Shown here: positions 1-10,779 of the stretch, one piece after another
How positions within the stretch are numbered: the first letter of the stretch is position 1
How the letters are laid out: the number at the start of each line of letters is the position of its first letter
Source of the DNA: Grifola frondosa
Taxonomy: Eukaryota; Basidiomycota; Agaricomycetes; Polyporales; Grifolaceae
Reading direction: 5' to 3'
Assembly (NCBI GenBank): GCA_001683735.1
Contig: LUGG01000032.1
Location: 1-64,000 of the forward strand
DNA length: 64,000 nt
The notes under the pieces: generated by a model
What the model was told of the DNA's origin: nothing
Database searches by the model: none
The model's input: the letters and a program-made list of their open reading frames with translations, nothing else
Position numbers and translations under genes: made by a program

Positions 1-2
1 CG

Positions 3-1120
3 CGGCCCGACACCGATAATGGCCTCAGCGCCAAAGACGTTCAATACCTCATGTTTCGCAAAGCCAAGGCGAAGCGCGAGGCGGAGGGCAGATCGCTGCC
101 TAAGCGAGACCTCAAGTTCGAGCTCGGTCTCCTCACCGAGTTCCAGCGTACCCAGGACCTTGCGAGAAAGCTGCGGGAAAGCAAGGCAGCCCAAGTCGCA
201 CCGAAGCCGCCACGAGGTGCCGGTCGCAGGTCCCGCAAGACCAAGGCCGTGCGGGTTAACACCGGTAAATCGATCGATTTACCTTATTCACCGCGCTCCA
301 TTTTTTAGCTTTTGTTCTTATAGGTCACACTAAGCCAGACTCAACCGCCGCAGCGACCGGTGATGAATCATCGGCTGCGGTAAAGATTGATCGCGTCACC
401 GGTAAGCAGACCGCAGTCGCACCTCCGCGGATGCGCTTCGGTCTTCTCGACGCAGATACCGATGTCGACACCCCCACAGGTAGCGAGTCGAATACCGTCG
501 GCACCATGGTCCTCGCTGGCGATTCCCGCAAAGAGCTGGTGAGAGATGTCGCACGGGAGGCCATGGCATTTTTTGTGGAGGAGTTCAAGGACGTTTTGGC
601 CATGCCGAAGGCGATGCAAGCGATGCACGAGGACCTTAGCGGCCAGTTGGCCCCACTGCGCACCATTCCCGCAGACCTTGAGAAGGTCAGCCAGGGTCAA
701 ACGGTCCTTCAAGACTTTTCGCAGGTGAACAAAGAGATTACCGATATCAAACTCGGTAATCTCGAGACCAGCACCGCATCGTTGGCCGCGGTGACGGAAA
801 CACTACGCCTTGAGCTCCATGCACTGAAATTGGCGAAGACTTCAAATACCGTAGAGGATACCGCAGGGATGCCGCAGGCTGTCGTTGAAAAGCCGGGGAG
901 AGTTCAGGATCTGGACCGCAGGCGAAGCCGGGGGTTTCTGGTGAAGTGGCAAAGGACTGATTCTCCAGCTAGTCACACGCGTCGCGGTTTTTGTCTTTGT
1001 ACGATAGTCGATGTTCGGTATATTCGTTTGTCTTGGCTTATGCAATTTGCTTCGGTTATTGGTACCGTCAGTCATACTGCTACGGTAATCATGGTACCGC
1101 TGGCCATACTGCTATGGTAA
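3..1120 (+). CDS. Hypothetical coiled-coil protein, 5' end outside window
   Basis: The reading frame is open from the window edge. A 59-bp GT-AG intron (265-323) joins the first exon (3-264, rich in Arg/Lys) to a second open stretch (324 to about 1120) in the correct phase. The second exon encodes an acidic stretch, then a helical region of about 150 residues with regular hydrophobic spacing (residues such as LRTIPADLEKV), which suggests a coiled coil. The last 60-70 residues are of poor quality and the true end may be earlier or behind another intron. I do not recognise the family. It lies upstream of a decayed gene (1298-2010) and of a T-type repeat terminus (2160-2378), so it may be cargo or a structural gene of a mobile element rather than a host gene. 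Function unknown. Confidence 0.4.
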
Positions 1121-1297
1121 TCATGTGTGCTTGGTAACTATGTTCTTTTGTAAATGACTTATTGTTTTCCTGACTATTGTTTATCGGAGGTTTCAACCTT
1201 ATTGACCGCAGCTTTTTAAGTCCAGGTTTTTATCACTACAAAATAGATCATTTTCTTCATTGAAGTATTCCTAATTACCTATCATCCTCTTACACAA

Positions 1298-2010
1298 TGT
1301 CTACCACAGAAGACCAGTCTCAAAAATCGAAGGAACTTTATTTCCGTTGTGCCGCTACGGAAATGCAAATTCGGGAATGGCGCATCTGGCATGCGATGAA
1401 AGTCTATCCTCAAAGATCCCGACGAGCTCACGCACCTTCGGTGGTCTCAAGGCCTGCAAAATGAGATGGTAACGGTATTTGCCTATGGTATATCGCGGTG
1501 AATGTTCTCATCATGCTGCAGATTCATATCAGAGACCTTTTGGGGAAGATGTACCTCACCGGTTTCGAACCGCATGTGCCGCAGCTGGTGGGAATGTTGA
1601 TTCACGTTGGCCAGATTTGGGCGAACGGTCTTCCGTATTCAAATGCCGCTGCATTGCCGCCCCAACCGGCAACCCTCCTGATTTGCCGCAGGCATTTGAA
1701 GGTATCGCGAAACGCTTTGCCTGGTGGACTTGGTTGGAGCATCCGCACCGGATCCTCCTATCTGGTGGAAGGACCCTACGGTGAATTATGTAAGAATTTA
1801 ATTTTATATTGTGCTCTGTTCTTACGGCCTTTTCAGCGGGATCCTACGCGGATTATGCGCGGTGAATGGCAGGACCTGAGCGAGAGAATGCTGGCAGTGG
1901 AGAATGATGTTAGGAACTTCTACACTGCACAGAAGGCAAACATCACGGAGTTGGAGATAAAGATGCGGGGTGCCGAGGAGATTCTGCTCAAGAAGACAAA
2001 TGCCGATTAG
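1298..2010 (+). pseudogene. Eroded hypothetical gene with frameshifts
   Basis: An ATG at 1298 opens a 40-codon stretch that breaks off. Sequence of similar quality continues in the next frame (about 1407-1493) and again in two other frames (about 1510-1790), then after a likely intron (about 1790-1836, GTAAGA...TTTCAG) as a last exon ending at 2010. The last exon is Glu/Lys-rich and probably helical. No single frame covers the gene, so it has several indels; some could be assembly errors. No known family is recognised. Position and codon use match the upstream coiled-coil gene, and the two may belong to one unit bounded on the right by the T-like terminus. Confidence 0.35.
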
Positions 2011-2159
2011 TTAAACATGAATTGATTGTCTGCGTGGTACATGTATGGTAGTTCCGATACATATTCTCTGGTGAACCGTGGCACGCGATATATTTAAACA
2101 ATCTGCGCCGGTAAAAAGCGATGCCGTGCGCGGTAAATAGGGCGATGAGCAACAGGTAT

Positions 2160-2378
2160 TTTTCCCCTTCGGTAAAGGATTTAAATGGTACATTCGCGGC
2201 AAACATGGGTCAAAATACTGCCGTATATACTGGCCGGACTGTTAGCACAGGCATTCGGCCGAGCTGTAATTATAGAGAATACCGATATTCCGGCCGGGAC
2301 CGGCTGGCCTGTGACAACAGCCGGTATTTGTCACCGGCTGCCTGTAGGTCACAGGTGGTATGACTGAATGGGCTCTGC
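2160..2378 (+). repeat. T-family terminal sequence (right end)
   Basis: This stretch resembles the right end of the foldback element T (about 14540-14760). Shared features in the same order are a TTTTTCCCC block, a CCGGCCGGGACCGGCTG block, a GTGAC/GTCAC-rich stretch, and a TGACTGA...TGCA end. It is diverged and has no matching left end in the window. It could be the right border of a larger, gene-bearing relative of T that holds the coding remnants at 1-2010. Confidence 0.5.
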
Positions 2379-3600
2379 ACCTAATTGTCTATTTTTATAT
2401 GTAGCTTTTTGCAGTTGTTGGTGTTCAGAATATTGTTCCAATAAGCTCTCAATCATTTCCTGTGATGAGAATCCATTCTGTTATTATGAATTTATAAATA
2501 TGGTATACCCCTCTAGCATTTGTTTTATAGCATATAGAAATACCATTTCTTGCACACATGCATAGATTATATCCATCTATATGATGTAATAAGCAATATG
2601 AATTTTGGTAAGAACTGGTGAAGATATAGGGGATGTATCTCCGGAGCATCAGATTGTGGCTACATGGTCAGTACTGCTTCAAGTAGCCAAAGTCACCTGA
2701 ACTATGCATTAGGACCAAATACACTGATCTGCTCATAGCTTCCTCAATACATGTCTGAATATAACCATTTTAGGCTCATTCTAGAGCTAGTATATATCCT
2801 CACATGGTTATATGGTTTGATCTTTGTTTCAATTTGATATAACAATACAATATAACAATCTTTTGGAATAACTGATAGGAATTCATTGCAGTGAATTTCC
2901 ATTTCATAAAAGTAATTAAGGTGTCATTCATGAGATATAAACATTGTGCATATATTGAAAAGACTTGCATAAAGATCAGGCCTGAATTGATGTTAAAAAA
3001 TGCGAAACATAACATGTAATTTTCCATATATTTGATTTGTGAATTTTGGGATGAATACTGATCCCTTTGTCTTAAATAAAATTTCATTCAATTAGGGTTC
3101 AATGCAGTGTTTTTAAAGATACCACGTGCACTCTGATTGGACCAGTAGAAGAATTGTAATCCTGAAAGGATTCCTCTTAAAGATGCAGAAAATGACAGAG
3201 CATAAATACATATTGAGGACATAATTTATATATAACATGAAAGGACATGTCATTAGGAGAAGCATACAAGTTGAATGGAGAGAGTACATATGCAATTGAA
3301 GGAGGAATACAAAGAACAACATATAGTGGCTGAGATCAAAATATACCCTAAATGGTATATTTTGAACATATAACATATTCTATATCATCCTCAGATCTTG
3401 CATGTACAGATTAAAATTTGTGTTCTTTTTAGTATCAAGTAACATTGCAATCCTATTACAAAGCTATTTATATTTTTTATGATCATCTGGAGGCTCCTTT
3501 TTGAGGATCATCCAGAGGCTCAAATGTTTGTTTGGGCCAACTTTCATAGGATACCAAGCTCATAATCTATATGTATCAAACATAAGTAATCTATTTATTT
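2379..3600. repeat. AT-rich repeat region related to centre of T
   Basis: About 1.2 kb of markedly AT-rich sequence with no credible gene. About 2635-2760 resembles the loop of T (about 12530-12690) and its left arm near 11960 (CTTCCTCAAT...TTAGGCTCA). About 3295-3345 resembles the right arm of T near 13190-13250 (ATATGGTGGCTGA-type block). The order and inverted placement suggest a diverged T relative or a nested fragment of one. Confidence 0.5.
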
Positions 3601-3604
3601 TATG

Positions 3605-3735
3605 ATTTGGAGTTTTTAATGCCCCTACTGAGGCTCTGAGCTTGAGCCTCAATTAGAGGGTACCTCTCAGGTGGGTTTCCCATAACACAGAAACCCCCCT
3701 GAGAGGTAGCCTCAGGCCCTGCCTGAGGTGGCGCC
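3605..3735. repeat. Cluster of short hairpins/palindromes
   Basis: Four inverted repeats lie end to end. They are TGAGGCTC...GAGCCTCA; CTCTCAGGTGGGTTTC paired 15 of 16 with GAAACCCCCCTGAGAG across a 10-nt loop; CCTCAGGC/GCCTGAGG with a 3-nt loop; and the perfect palindrome GGTGGCGCCACC. They may be the terminus of a small transposon or a structured RNA end. Confidence 0.55.
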
Positions 3736-3739
3736 ACCG

Positions 3740-4000
3740 ATGGCGCTTACTGCGCCTAGTATGGCAAATCACTCAATTGCTTCCAAGTTCACCGAACGCC
3801 ATGTTCGACACTAATGCCCCTTTGGCTGCCCAATTCTCCTCATGCTCATCCACAATCCTTGACTAGTAACTATGGGCTTTCTTTCAAAATGCATGTGAAA
3901 GGATGCAGTGTGTTGCATGTATCCGGGCTGAAACCGTCGGTCAATGGCTCTGAGTTCAGTCGCTTTTATTCCCGGCGGTGTTAGCTAGTACCTCCCCACT
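3740..4000 (+). promoter_or_regulatory. Displaced distal promoter half of small gene A
   Basis: This stretch is similar, in the same order, to 43665-43900, the region upstream of copy C of the small tandem family. Shared blocks include TGCTC-TCCACAATCCTTGACTAGT, GGCTTTCTTTC-AATGCATGTGAAAGGAT and a CGGCGGTGTTAGCTAGTAC-type block. The similarity stops at 4000, exactly where the LTR of X begins, and the rest of the promoter continues at 41743. It is therefore the upstream part of gene A's promoter, now 37.7 kb away. Confidence 0.7.
3996..4000. other. Target-site duplication of X, left copy (CCACT)
   Basis: CCACT directly precedes the LTR at 4001 and recurs directly after the LTR ending at 41742 (41743-41747). 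A 5-bp duplication is usual for Ty3/gypsy integration. It shows that the two outer LTRs are ends of one insertion. Confidence 0.85.
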
Positions 4001-4288
4001 TGTAGCGGATATAGAGCTGCATCCCGTTTTGGACTTAACCTTCCTAATTCGTCTTCTGTCTTTTTACTGACTAATCTTTTATTTCCTATGTTCTTCCGAC
4101 TGCTCCACCTAGTCTCGTGACTACTAGAAATTTTACTATCCTACAGCTATATAAGAACCGGTTTTTCTCATGTAACGACAGCATACCTAGAGTAGCTAAC
4201 CCAACCATATCCCTGTCTCTTGCGTGCATTCTCACTCTCCTACCTTTGTGGTGCCACCGATTTCCTCTTAAGGATCGCGAGCGCTACA
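4001..4288 (+). repeat. 5' LTR of X
   Basis: 288 bp, TGTA...TACA ends. It contains a TATA box at 4148-4155 (TATATAAG). It differs from the 3' LTR at three A/G positions plus small indels, and shares the A states with the Y LTR. Confidence 0.9.
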
Positions 4289-4431
4289 TCTTTTTGACAG
4301 AACCGCAGATTTAACTAGCTTTACTATTCACTGCTGCTTCTTGGTTTCACTCGAGTCTGATCAACTTGGGCTACCGTACAGCAACTAGACTATTCTTGAA
4401 CAAAATCGACTCTTCCGAACTCTTCAAAACC

Positions 4432-7165
4432 ATGGTTTACAACTTGCGCTCTGGTCGTGTGCAGCCTGTCGCTGCTCCAGTCACACCCGTCGCAAGCAGT
4501 CGTGAGTCTCGTAGTTCGTCTAACCATGTTGTTGACATGTCTACCCTATCTAGCCTGACGACGCCGTCGTTCGACGCCTCAGGCGTGAGTTCTCCTTCGG
4601 GAGTTCGACCGGACTGGTCTTACAGCCAGGCCATGTCGCGAAGCCCTTCTCCACAGCCTATATCGGCGGAGGGGTTAGTTTCCGAGCCCGACGCTCGCGA
4701 GTTATCAGTGGAATACACAGATGACCCAAATATATTTCCTTCTGCGTATTTTCAGACTACAGGAGCATCCGAGACGTCGGATGAGGCCTCTCGAGCGATT
4801 CTCGAGCAGGAAGATGATAACGAGGGGATGTGGACGGAGGTACGGCGCAAACGTCGCGCCCGTAGCCTTGATACGCCCATTCGGGACGTCCCGCCCCACT
4901 ACCGCGCCGCTCAGGCAGTGCGACCTGCCGCAACGAGCACCGTTGAGCGCGGACGAACTGTTGACAAGGACGTCAGCAGCGATGAGGGCGTGAGCGGGAG
5001 CTCGCCCACTACCACCCGATTCACCCCACGTGAGAAAGGGAAGACTGTCGACCCTCTCAACTGGGGCGGTGTCGGGATAGCTGCCAGTGAGCTGGATCTG
5101 GACGCGCAGCGAAGAGAGCTTGAAGCCTACTCGACGCGGCGCATACGGCACGACAACGTACTTCCGGGTCCCAGCAGCAGGCTACCAGTGCTGTCGGACG
5201 TATGGCACATGGCACGTGAAAGCAGCGCAGTGCCAGCGTCAGCTACTTCTATCCAAGACGAAAGTTCTGGCCTTAACTCACCCAGTTTGCCACCTGAGTC
5301 ACTTGAGACCATCCGTGATACGGCTGCAGGCAATTCACTTGCGGCCCCAACGGCGGAATCTCTGCTCCGGCAAATGGAGGCGCTCCAACGTGAACTTGCA
5401 CAGCTGCGGCTTCAGTCCGCCTGTACGACGCCCGCGGCGGAGGCCGAGCAACGAATGCAAGCGGCGGCAGGGAGTCCCCCTGTGACGCTACTTGTTTCCG
5501 GAGCTCCTGCGTTAGCCAAGAAAATGACGAGGATGGGAAGTGGCACACCTCCTGCACCTAGCGGGCCCACTGAAGCACTTGTGGACAGCACCATTCGACG
5601 TGCTCAAGCCTGTGTGAACCTGCCGAGGAACCAGTGCAACGAAGTGCTGCCCTGAGACCTGCTACACAAGTGGATCCCCGCAGCTACCTCAGATTGCAAT
5701 TCCAGGGGCTAGCAGCCCATGGAAATGGTGATCCTGATCCCTCAGACTCAGACCCGCCTTCCGACTCAGAACATGGGTCCGACAGAGGTCGTCGGGATCG
5801 GCGGGCGCACCGTTCGCATTTGCGACAGTGGTCCAAGACACCGGTGTTGAAGCCGCGTGAGCCTAAATCGTATAATGGATCTGTGGATGTTCAGTCATTC
5901 CACAAATTTGTACAAGAAGTAATGGAATATGTCGACGGTTACCGGTTGAAACCCTCCCGCCACGCCGTCACAGTATCGCACTTCTTAACTGGGAAAGCGT
6001 ACGAATTCTATGTGAATACCGTATCGGAGGATCCTCATTCTTGGACGCTTCGGCAACTGTTCATTGAACTGTTCAACTATTGTTTTCCTGTAAACTTCCG
6101 TCAGCGGATGCAGGATAAACTGGACAATGCGAAACAGGGTGGACATACTGTCCGTGAGTTCATCTATGAGCTGAAGGGTCTCTTCTTGATGGTGGGATTC
6201 CTACCTGAAGAAATGAAGGTTCGCAAGCTGTGGTTTGGCCTGAATGGTCGCATCCAGGCTGAGTTGTGGAAGGCACGTCTGACGCCTGCTACTGCCTCCT
6301 GGGCGGAAACTCAGGAGGTAGCGGAGATCTCTGAGATAGCGTTCGACGCCAGTGAAGGCGCTGATCGCAGAACTCCTAAACACAGTGGTGCTTCGTCAGC
6401 GCCATCCCAAAGTGGTACTTCCGCTCACCGAGACTCCGCAAGCAAGCGACATCGTCCGTTCCACAGTGGCGGATCTGACCAGGTCCCCGTGCTGGTGCAT
6501 CAACGACTGCATCTGGAGTGCCGCGGACGAGTCAGATACCGGGTCAGTCAGGTCGAGGACAGACTGGCAGTGGACCTAGCACTGCTCCCGACAGGCCCAA
6601 ATTGTCGGACAGGGAGCGGTCGGAACTGCTTGCCGCTGGCAAGTGTTTCCTATGCAAGGAGCCGGGACACATGTCCTGCAACTGCCCGTCAGCCAACCGC
6701 ATAAAGTCAAATAATCGAGATCGCCCACCTGGGATCTCGACGTTCAATGTCGAGTTGGATCTTGACAGTGCAGAGGGTCTTCGCAGCCTCGCAGAATCCA
6801 CTGCGACCATTGAAGAGATAGAATTTAATAATATTGAGTTCTTCTCTGATAGAAATCACAGTAACTCACCCGCTCCTGAGTGTGGCTTGGACACAGACAG
6901 CATGCCAAGCCTGCGGTCCGTTACGGACACATCGTCAGACTCGGAGGACACAGATGGAACTCAGAACCAAGCTTCGAAGGTGGTGAAAGACTCGGACCAC
7001 TCGCTTGATGTGCTCGGAGAGCTACACAGCGCAGTGCTTGCGCTGCGGGCAGAGCCATACTACAGTCGGCGTTTGGGCGATGTGTATGCTGACCGAGCGA
7101 CAGCGATCTTGCAGTCGCAAGGGCCATATGTCTATGGTGATGATGATGCTGAGACTGTGATCTGA
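4432..7165 (+). pseudogene. gag: X gag (frameshifted copy)
   Basis: This is the same gene as the intact 911-codon gag of Y (18003-20738, minus strand). It starts at the equivalent ATG (4432) and is broken by single-base deletions near 5610 and near 6478 relative to Y. It encodes a Ser/Pro-rich N-terminal half, a capsid-like region (about 5850-6350) and a C-X2-C-X4-H-X4-C zinc knuckle (CFLCKEPGHMSCNC, near 6650). Amino-acid differences from the Y copy come from transitions (for example Ala/Thr, Arg/Trp, Val/Ile). The two frameshifts could be assembly errors. Confidence 0.8.
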
Positions 7166-7770
7166 GTGTATCGCATCTCTGATGCTCAGCATATCATTAT
7201 GTATATTCATCTCGAAGACGACGTACCTGTTCCGTCACAACTCCTCCTCAATCCTGACTTTGACCCAGTGTCTTGGCTGAGAAGTGAGTTAGCCAGTCTT
7301 TATGACGTATCAGAAGAAGACATACCTTGTGGCTCTGGCGGCGAGCGCATGGGCGACGTTTGTGCATCGGGTGCGGAGGGCGTGCTGAACAAGCACCTGC
7401 CCTTCCCGTCGGCCGACCGCACGGATCCTCGGTTCTCATGTTTTCAGCATGCCGGCTGCGTCATCATCGAAGACGATTATCTGGCCACCAGTGTTAGCTG
7501 TCCGAATCATATTCTTGAATGTGATGCAATGGACCTACCTGGCTGGTACCTCCGCCGTGCACGCGAAGTGCTGCTTGACCCCCGTTCACCGTCAACGATC
7601 TGGAGGGCGAGCTGAAGCAGTTGTTCCCTGTACCCCACTCAGTGAGCTCGGATATGATCGAGGTGAACGCGGTCAACGTACCAATGCTACCCACGCTTCA
7701 GCGCAATGCGCGACCCCTCGTGACTTCCGTTGCCTCATTCCTGAGCCAATTGTTGTTGTCGTATGAGTGA
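7166..7770 (+). pseudogene. X pol N-terminal linker region
   Basis: The frame continues directly from gag after one TGA (7163-7165) and runs 149 codons. It slips frame at a run of C near 7580 (also in the Y copy) and again near 7712 (one C fewer than in Y), then reaches a second in-frame TGA (7764-7766) just before the protease. The encoded segment links nucleocapsid to protease. The arrangement suggests an originally continuous gag-pol polyprotein. Confidence 0.6.
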
Positions 7771-8168
7771 ATAACCACAGCCATGCATTGCTCGACTCAG
7801 GTTCTCTGTCAGACTTTATGTCTGCCAAGTTGGCTCATCAGCTTGGGATTAAAAGCTTTGAGTTGGAAAAGGCCTTACCTGTGCAGCTTGCAGTCCAAGG
7901 CTCCCGTGCCAAGATTAATTATGGCTGTAAAGCCGATCTGGAGTATCAGGACATTAGTGAGCTCCGATACTTCGATATCATCAATCTGCTCAACTATGAT
8001 CTAATCCTTGGGACCCCGTTTCTGTTCCAACATCAATGCGCACTTGGGTTTAACCCGACGAGCATTGTGGTTGGCAGTAGTGCGGCGCTCCCAATAGAAG
8101 GGAAGCGCGTGCGGATACTTGAGTCACATGCAGCTGATCTCTTCGAAGATCAGCTAGAAGCCGCATGA
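7767..8168 (+). CDS. X retropepsin-type protease
   Basis: Aspartic protease domain of the polyprotein. The catalytic motif ALLDSGS is near the start and the flap-distal motif LILGTPF lies about 75 residues later, the usual spacing for single-domain retropepsins. It would act as a homodimer to cut Gag-Pol. It is preceded in frame by TGA and followed closely by the RT segment at 8172, so it is not an independent gene but a piece of an interrupted polyprotein. Confidence 0.75.
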   Translation: MNNHSHALLDSGSLSDFMSAKLAHQLGIKSFELEKALPVQLAVQGSRAKINYGCKADLEYQDISELRYFDIINLLNYDLILGTPFLFQHQCALGFNPTSIVVGSSAALPIEGKRVRILESHAADLFEDQLEAA

Positions 8169-8171
8169 CGA

Positions 8172-9980
8172 TTGTTGCGTGAGTATGCTAAACCCATATG
8201 TATGGAGGCAAGTAACTCGCCTTTACCACTGCTGCGCGCGGTCAATCACCGGATCCCACTAAAGGAGCCTGAGAAGCTTTATTCTTGGTGGCCGTCCAAG
8301 TGCCCGGATGCGCTACGTGGGGACTGGATCGAAAAGCGAGATGCTTACCTTCATTCGGGCCGCTGGCGTATGACTAGTGCACGCAATACCTCGCCGATGT
8401 TGCTATTGACAAAGCCTGGAACTGGCGTGAAGGGTATACCACACCGTCTTCGTGTGGTCTGCGACCTGCGTGAGCGCAACGCAAACACAATCAAGGAGAC
8501 ATCACCTCTTCCGGATATGGAGGGAATCTTGCGACGACTGTCACGGAAGCCGTATTGCACCCTCATTGATGGGAAGGACGCGTACGAACAGATACGTGTG
8601 GATCCTGACCACGTTGATCGTACGGCGATGATGACTCCTGATGGAAATATGGTTAGCCTGGTATTGCAACAGGGTGACTGCAATGCTGTCGCTACGTACC
8701 AGTCATTGATGAATCATATTTTTGGGCCGCATATTGGCGTCTTCATGGACGTATATCTTGACGATGTGGTCATCTACTCAGACACATTGGCGGAGCATGT
8801 CGAACACTGTAAGACAGTGATGGACATTTTGAAGGGTGAAACACTCTACCTTAGTGCACCTAAGCTCCGCTTTCTGTGTCGTGAGCTCAAGGTGCTCGGA
8901 TGCATTGTTGATGATGGCGGCATCCGCATGGATCCCGATAAGGTGGACTCCGTCTTGAACTGGAAGGTCCCGACCAACAAGGACCTGTTGCGTGGTTTCT
9001 TGGGCTCAGTCGGATACCTCGCAGATGATATCGCAACCGTTCGCATTCCTATGGGAATATTGACATCATTGACGGGGTCCGAATCCAGCTATAAATGGGA
9101 CTTTACGCACCAAAGGGCCTTCGACGAAATCAAGCAGCTGGTGCATGCTCATCGTGAGCATCACCGCAAGCCGCTGGATTATGCTCCGATAGCACCCTGC
9201 ATCTGGCTGGTGACCGACGGATCGCATGGCGGCGTTGCCGGCATTGTAACGCAGGGCGTGGACTTTCGCTCTGGGCATATCGCTGCGTTCTACTCGGCTA
9301 AGCTCTCGTCGGCACAAATGAATTATCCTGTGCATGAAATAGAGATGTTAGCTGGCGTCGAATCAATGCTGCGTCACCGAGACATATTACTCGGGTGCCA
9401 CTTTACCTGGGTCACTGACCACCGCGGACTTGTGCACTTGCTTCGGCAACGGAACCTGTCGGGGCGGCAGGCTCGGTGGTTAGAAACCATCTCCGGATTC
9501 GACTTTGAAATCGAATACTTGCCTGGCGCGGAGAACATCCTGGCAGATGCGCTGTCGCACATTTATGCGCATGATAGTCCCGGCACAGTGCGCGCCGCAT
9601 CCGAGTATGCCGTGCATGATGACAGTGACGCGTTCTTCGCCGCGCTGGAGGCGCAAGCGATATCCGTGCCGATCTTGACAGGTTCCAGGCCAAGGCCATT
9701 ATGCCCGCTCGACGCAGCACGCGGTTACGCACTACGCTACCTGACACATCGACGGGGCGGCGGAGACCTCCAAGGAGTTCGCGAAGCGGATAAAGCGTGT
9801 CGTTTTCACGGACCACGTGCAGAGCGACAGGAGGCGCGGAGTCCTGCGGAAACACCACAATCAGTTGCTAATGATGTTGCTAATGACTCACCAGAGTCAC
9901 CAAGTAATGCCCAGAAGGCTGTGCCAGCGCCAGATGACTGCACGTCACATGGAGCCGGAGGGCGGGCATCCTCTCCCTGA
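8172..9980 (+). CDS. Reverse transcriptase-RNase H of left copy
   Basis: An open frame of 602 codons. It carries the RT fingers/palm (VCDLRERNANT, TLIDGKDAYEQIRV), the catalytic YLDDVVIYS box (about 8753), the thumb and connection, then a Ty3-type RNase H with DGS, HEIEMLAGVE and DHRGLVHLL motifs, ending in the LPGAENILADALSH segment. The last 80 residues run out of frame into the RNase H-integrase linker because of indels near 9690-9760. At four SNP positions this copy agrees with Y and not with X's own downstream segment, so this part appears to have been copied from Y. Confidence 0.8.
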   Translation: MLREYAKPICMEASNSPLPLLRAVNHRIPLKEPEKLYSWWPSKCPDALRGDWIEKRDAYLHSGRWRMTSARNTSPMLLLTKPGTGVKGIPHRLRVVCDLRERNANTIKETSPLPDMEGILRRLSRKPYCTLIDGKDAYEQIRVDPDHVDRTAMMTPDGNMVSLVLQQGDCNAVATYQSLMNHIFGPHIGVFMDVYLDDVVIYSDTLAEHVEHCKTVMDILKGETLYLSAPKLRFLCRELKVLGCIVDDGGIRMDPDKVDSVLNWKVPTNKDLLRGFLGSVGYLADDIATVRIPMGILTSLTGSESSYKWDFTHQRAFDEIKQLVHAHREHHRKPLDYAPIAPCIWLVTDGSHGGVAGIVTQGVDFRSGHIAAFYSAKLSSAQMNYPVHEIEMLAGVESMLRHRDILLGCHFTWVTDHRGLVHLLRQRNLSGRQARWLETISGFDFEIEYLPGAENILADALSHIYAHDSPGTVRAASEYAVHDDSDAFFAALEAQAISVPILTGSRPRPLCPLDAARGYALRYLTHRRGGGDLQGVREADKACRFHGPRAERQEARSPAETPQSVANDVANDSPESPSNAQKAVPAPDDCTSHGAGGRASSP

Positions 9981-10405
9981 GGATATTCACTCTCCGAAGC
10001 AGCTGCAAGCCTCAGTAATCAGTTTCTGGGATGTCTATCTGAGAATACAGAGGGAATAGACTTACCAGCTGTGCTGAGAGGCAGCTACAATGTGGACCCA
10101 TTCTTCAGCAAAATTCTTGAAGCTCCGAAGCAGTTTAAGAACTTCTGGGTTGAAGATGGGTTAGTATTTCTCAAGGAACAACACGCAAGCTGCTGTGCGT
10201 ACCTAACGTTGTCAGGGACACCCGCAGCATCCGCGAGATCATAATCTCACATGGTCACTCGCTATTGGCTCACCTCGGAGCTTACAAGACGCTTGGCCTC
10301 TTGAAGGACCACGTTGGTGGAAATCCATGGCTTCAGATGTTCAGAAGTATTGTGATACTTGCAAGACCTGTAAACGAAGTAAACCCAGCAATCAGAAGCC
10401 CTATG
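9981..10405 (+). pseudogene. Truncated integrase zinc-binding region, left copy
   Basis: This corresponds to the intact stretch about 38920-39349. It contains the linker and the start of the HHCC zinc domain and is cut at CCCTATG by the left end of T. It has several small indels (for example near 10187 and 10315). It is non-functional as it stands. Confidence 0.75.
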
Positions 10406-10642
10406 CACACCTTTCAGTCACATGTTTCTGTTACCAACAGCCAGCCTGTGTCCGAGAACCCTGTTTTCACAGCTCAGCCGGTCCCGGCCGGGATTGGATA
10501 AAATTCTGTGATTGCAGAAAAGCCGGAGCAGGAGTTTTGACTGTGATAGCAGACAAGCCAGACATTGTCCAGAGTTTTCATCCGAGCATAATATGTGGGG
10601 TTAATGGGCCAGCCTGCGGGGAAAAATTCTGTTACAAAGGAG

Positions 10643-10672
10643 TGGCCAGACTTTGAAGAAGCAGTCTGGCCA
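10643..10672. repeat. Subterminal hairpin in T left arm
   Basis: TGGCCAGAC and GTCTGGCCA form an inverted repeat around a 12-nt loop. The mirrored copy is in the right arm near 14490-14520. It is a possible transposase-recognition structure. Confidence 0.6.
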
Positions 10673-10779
10673 GTTGCAGCAATGGAGTTTGATCTGCACA
10701 TTGCAGGCAGGGTCCACGGAGCAGAACTCCGAAAAAACATTCTGTAATCAATTGTAGTCAGAGGGAAATTCAAATCTAT

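Noticed and set aside
1000..1140. Short direct repeat around CATACTGCTA-GGTAATCATG
   Set aside because: Two units of about 30 bp only; too small to name as an element, and probably local duplication.
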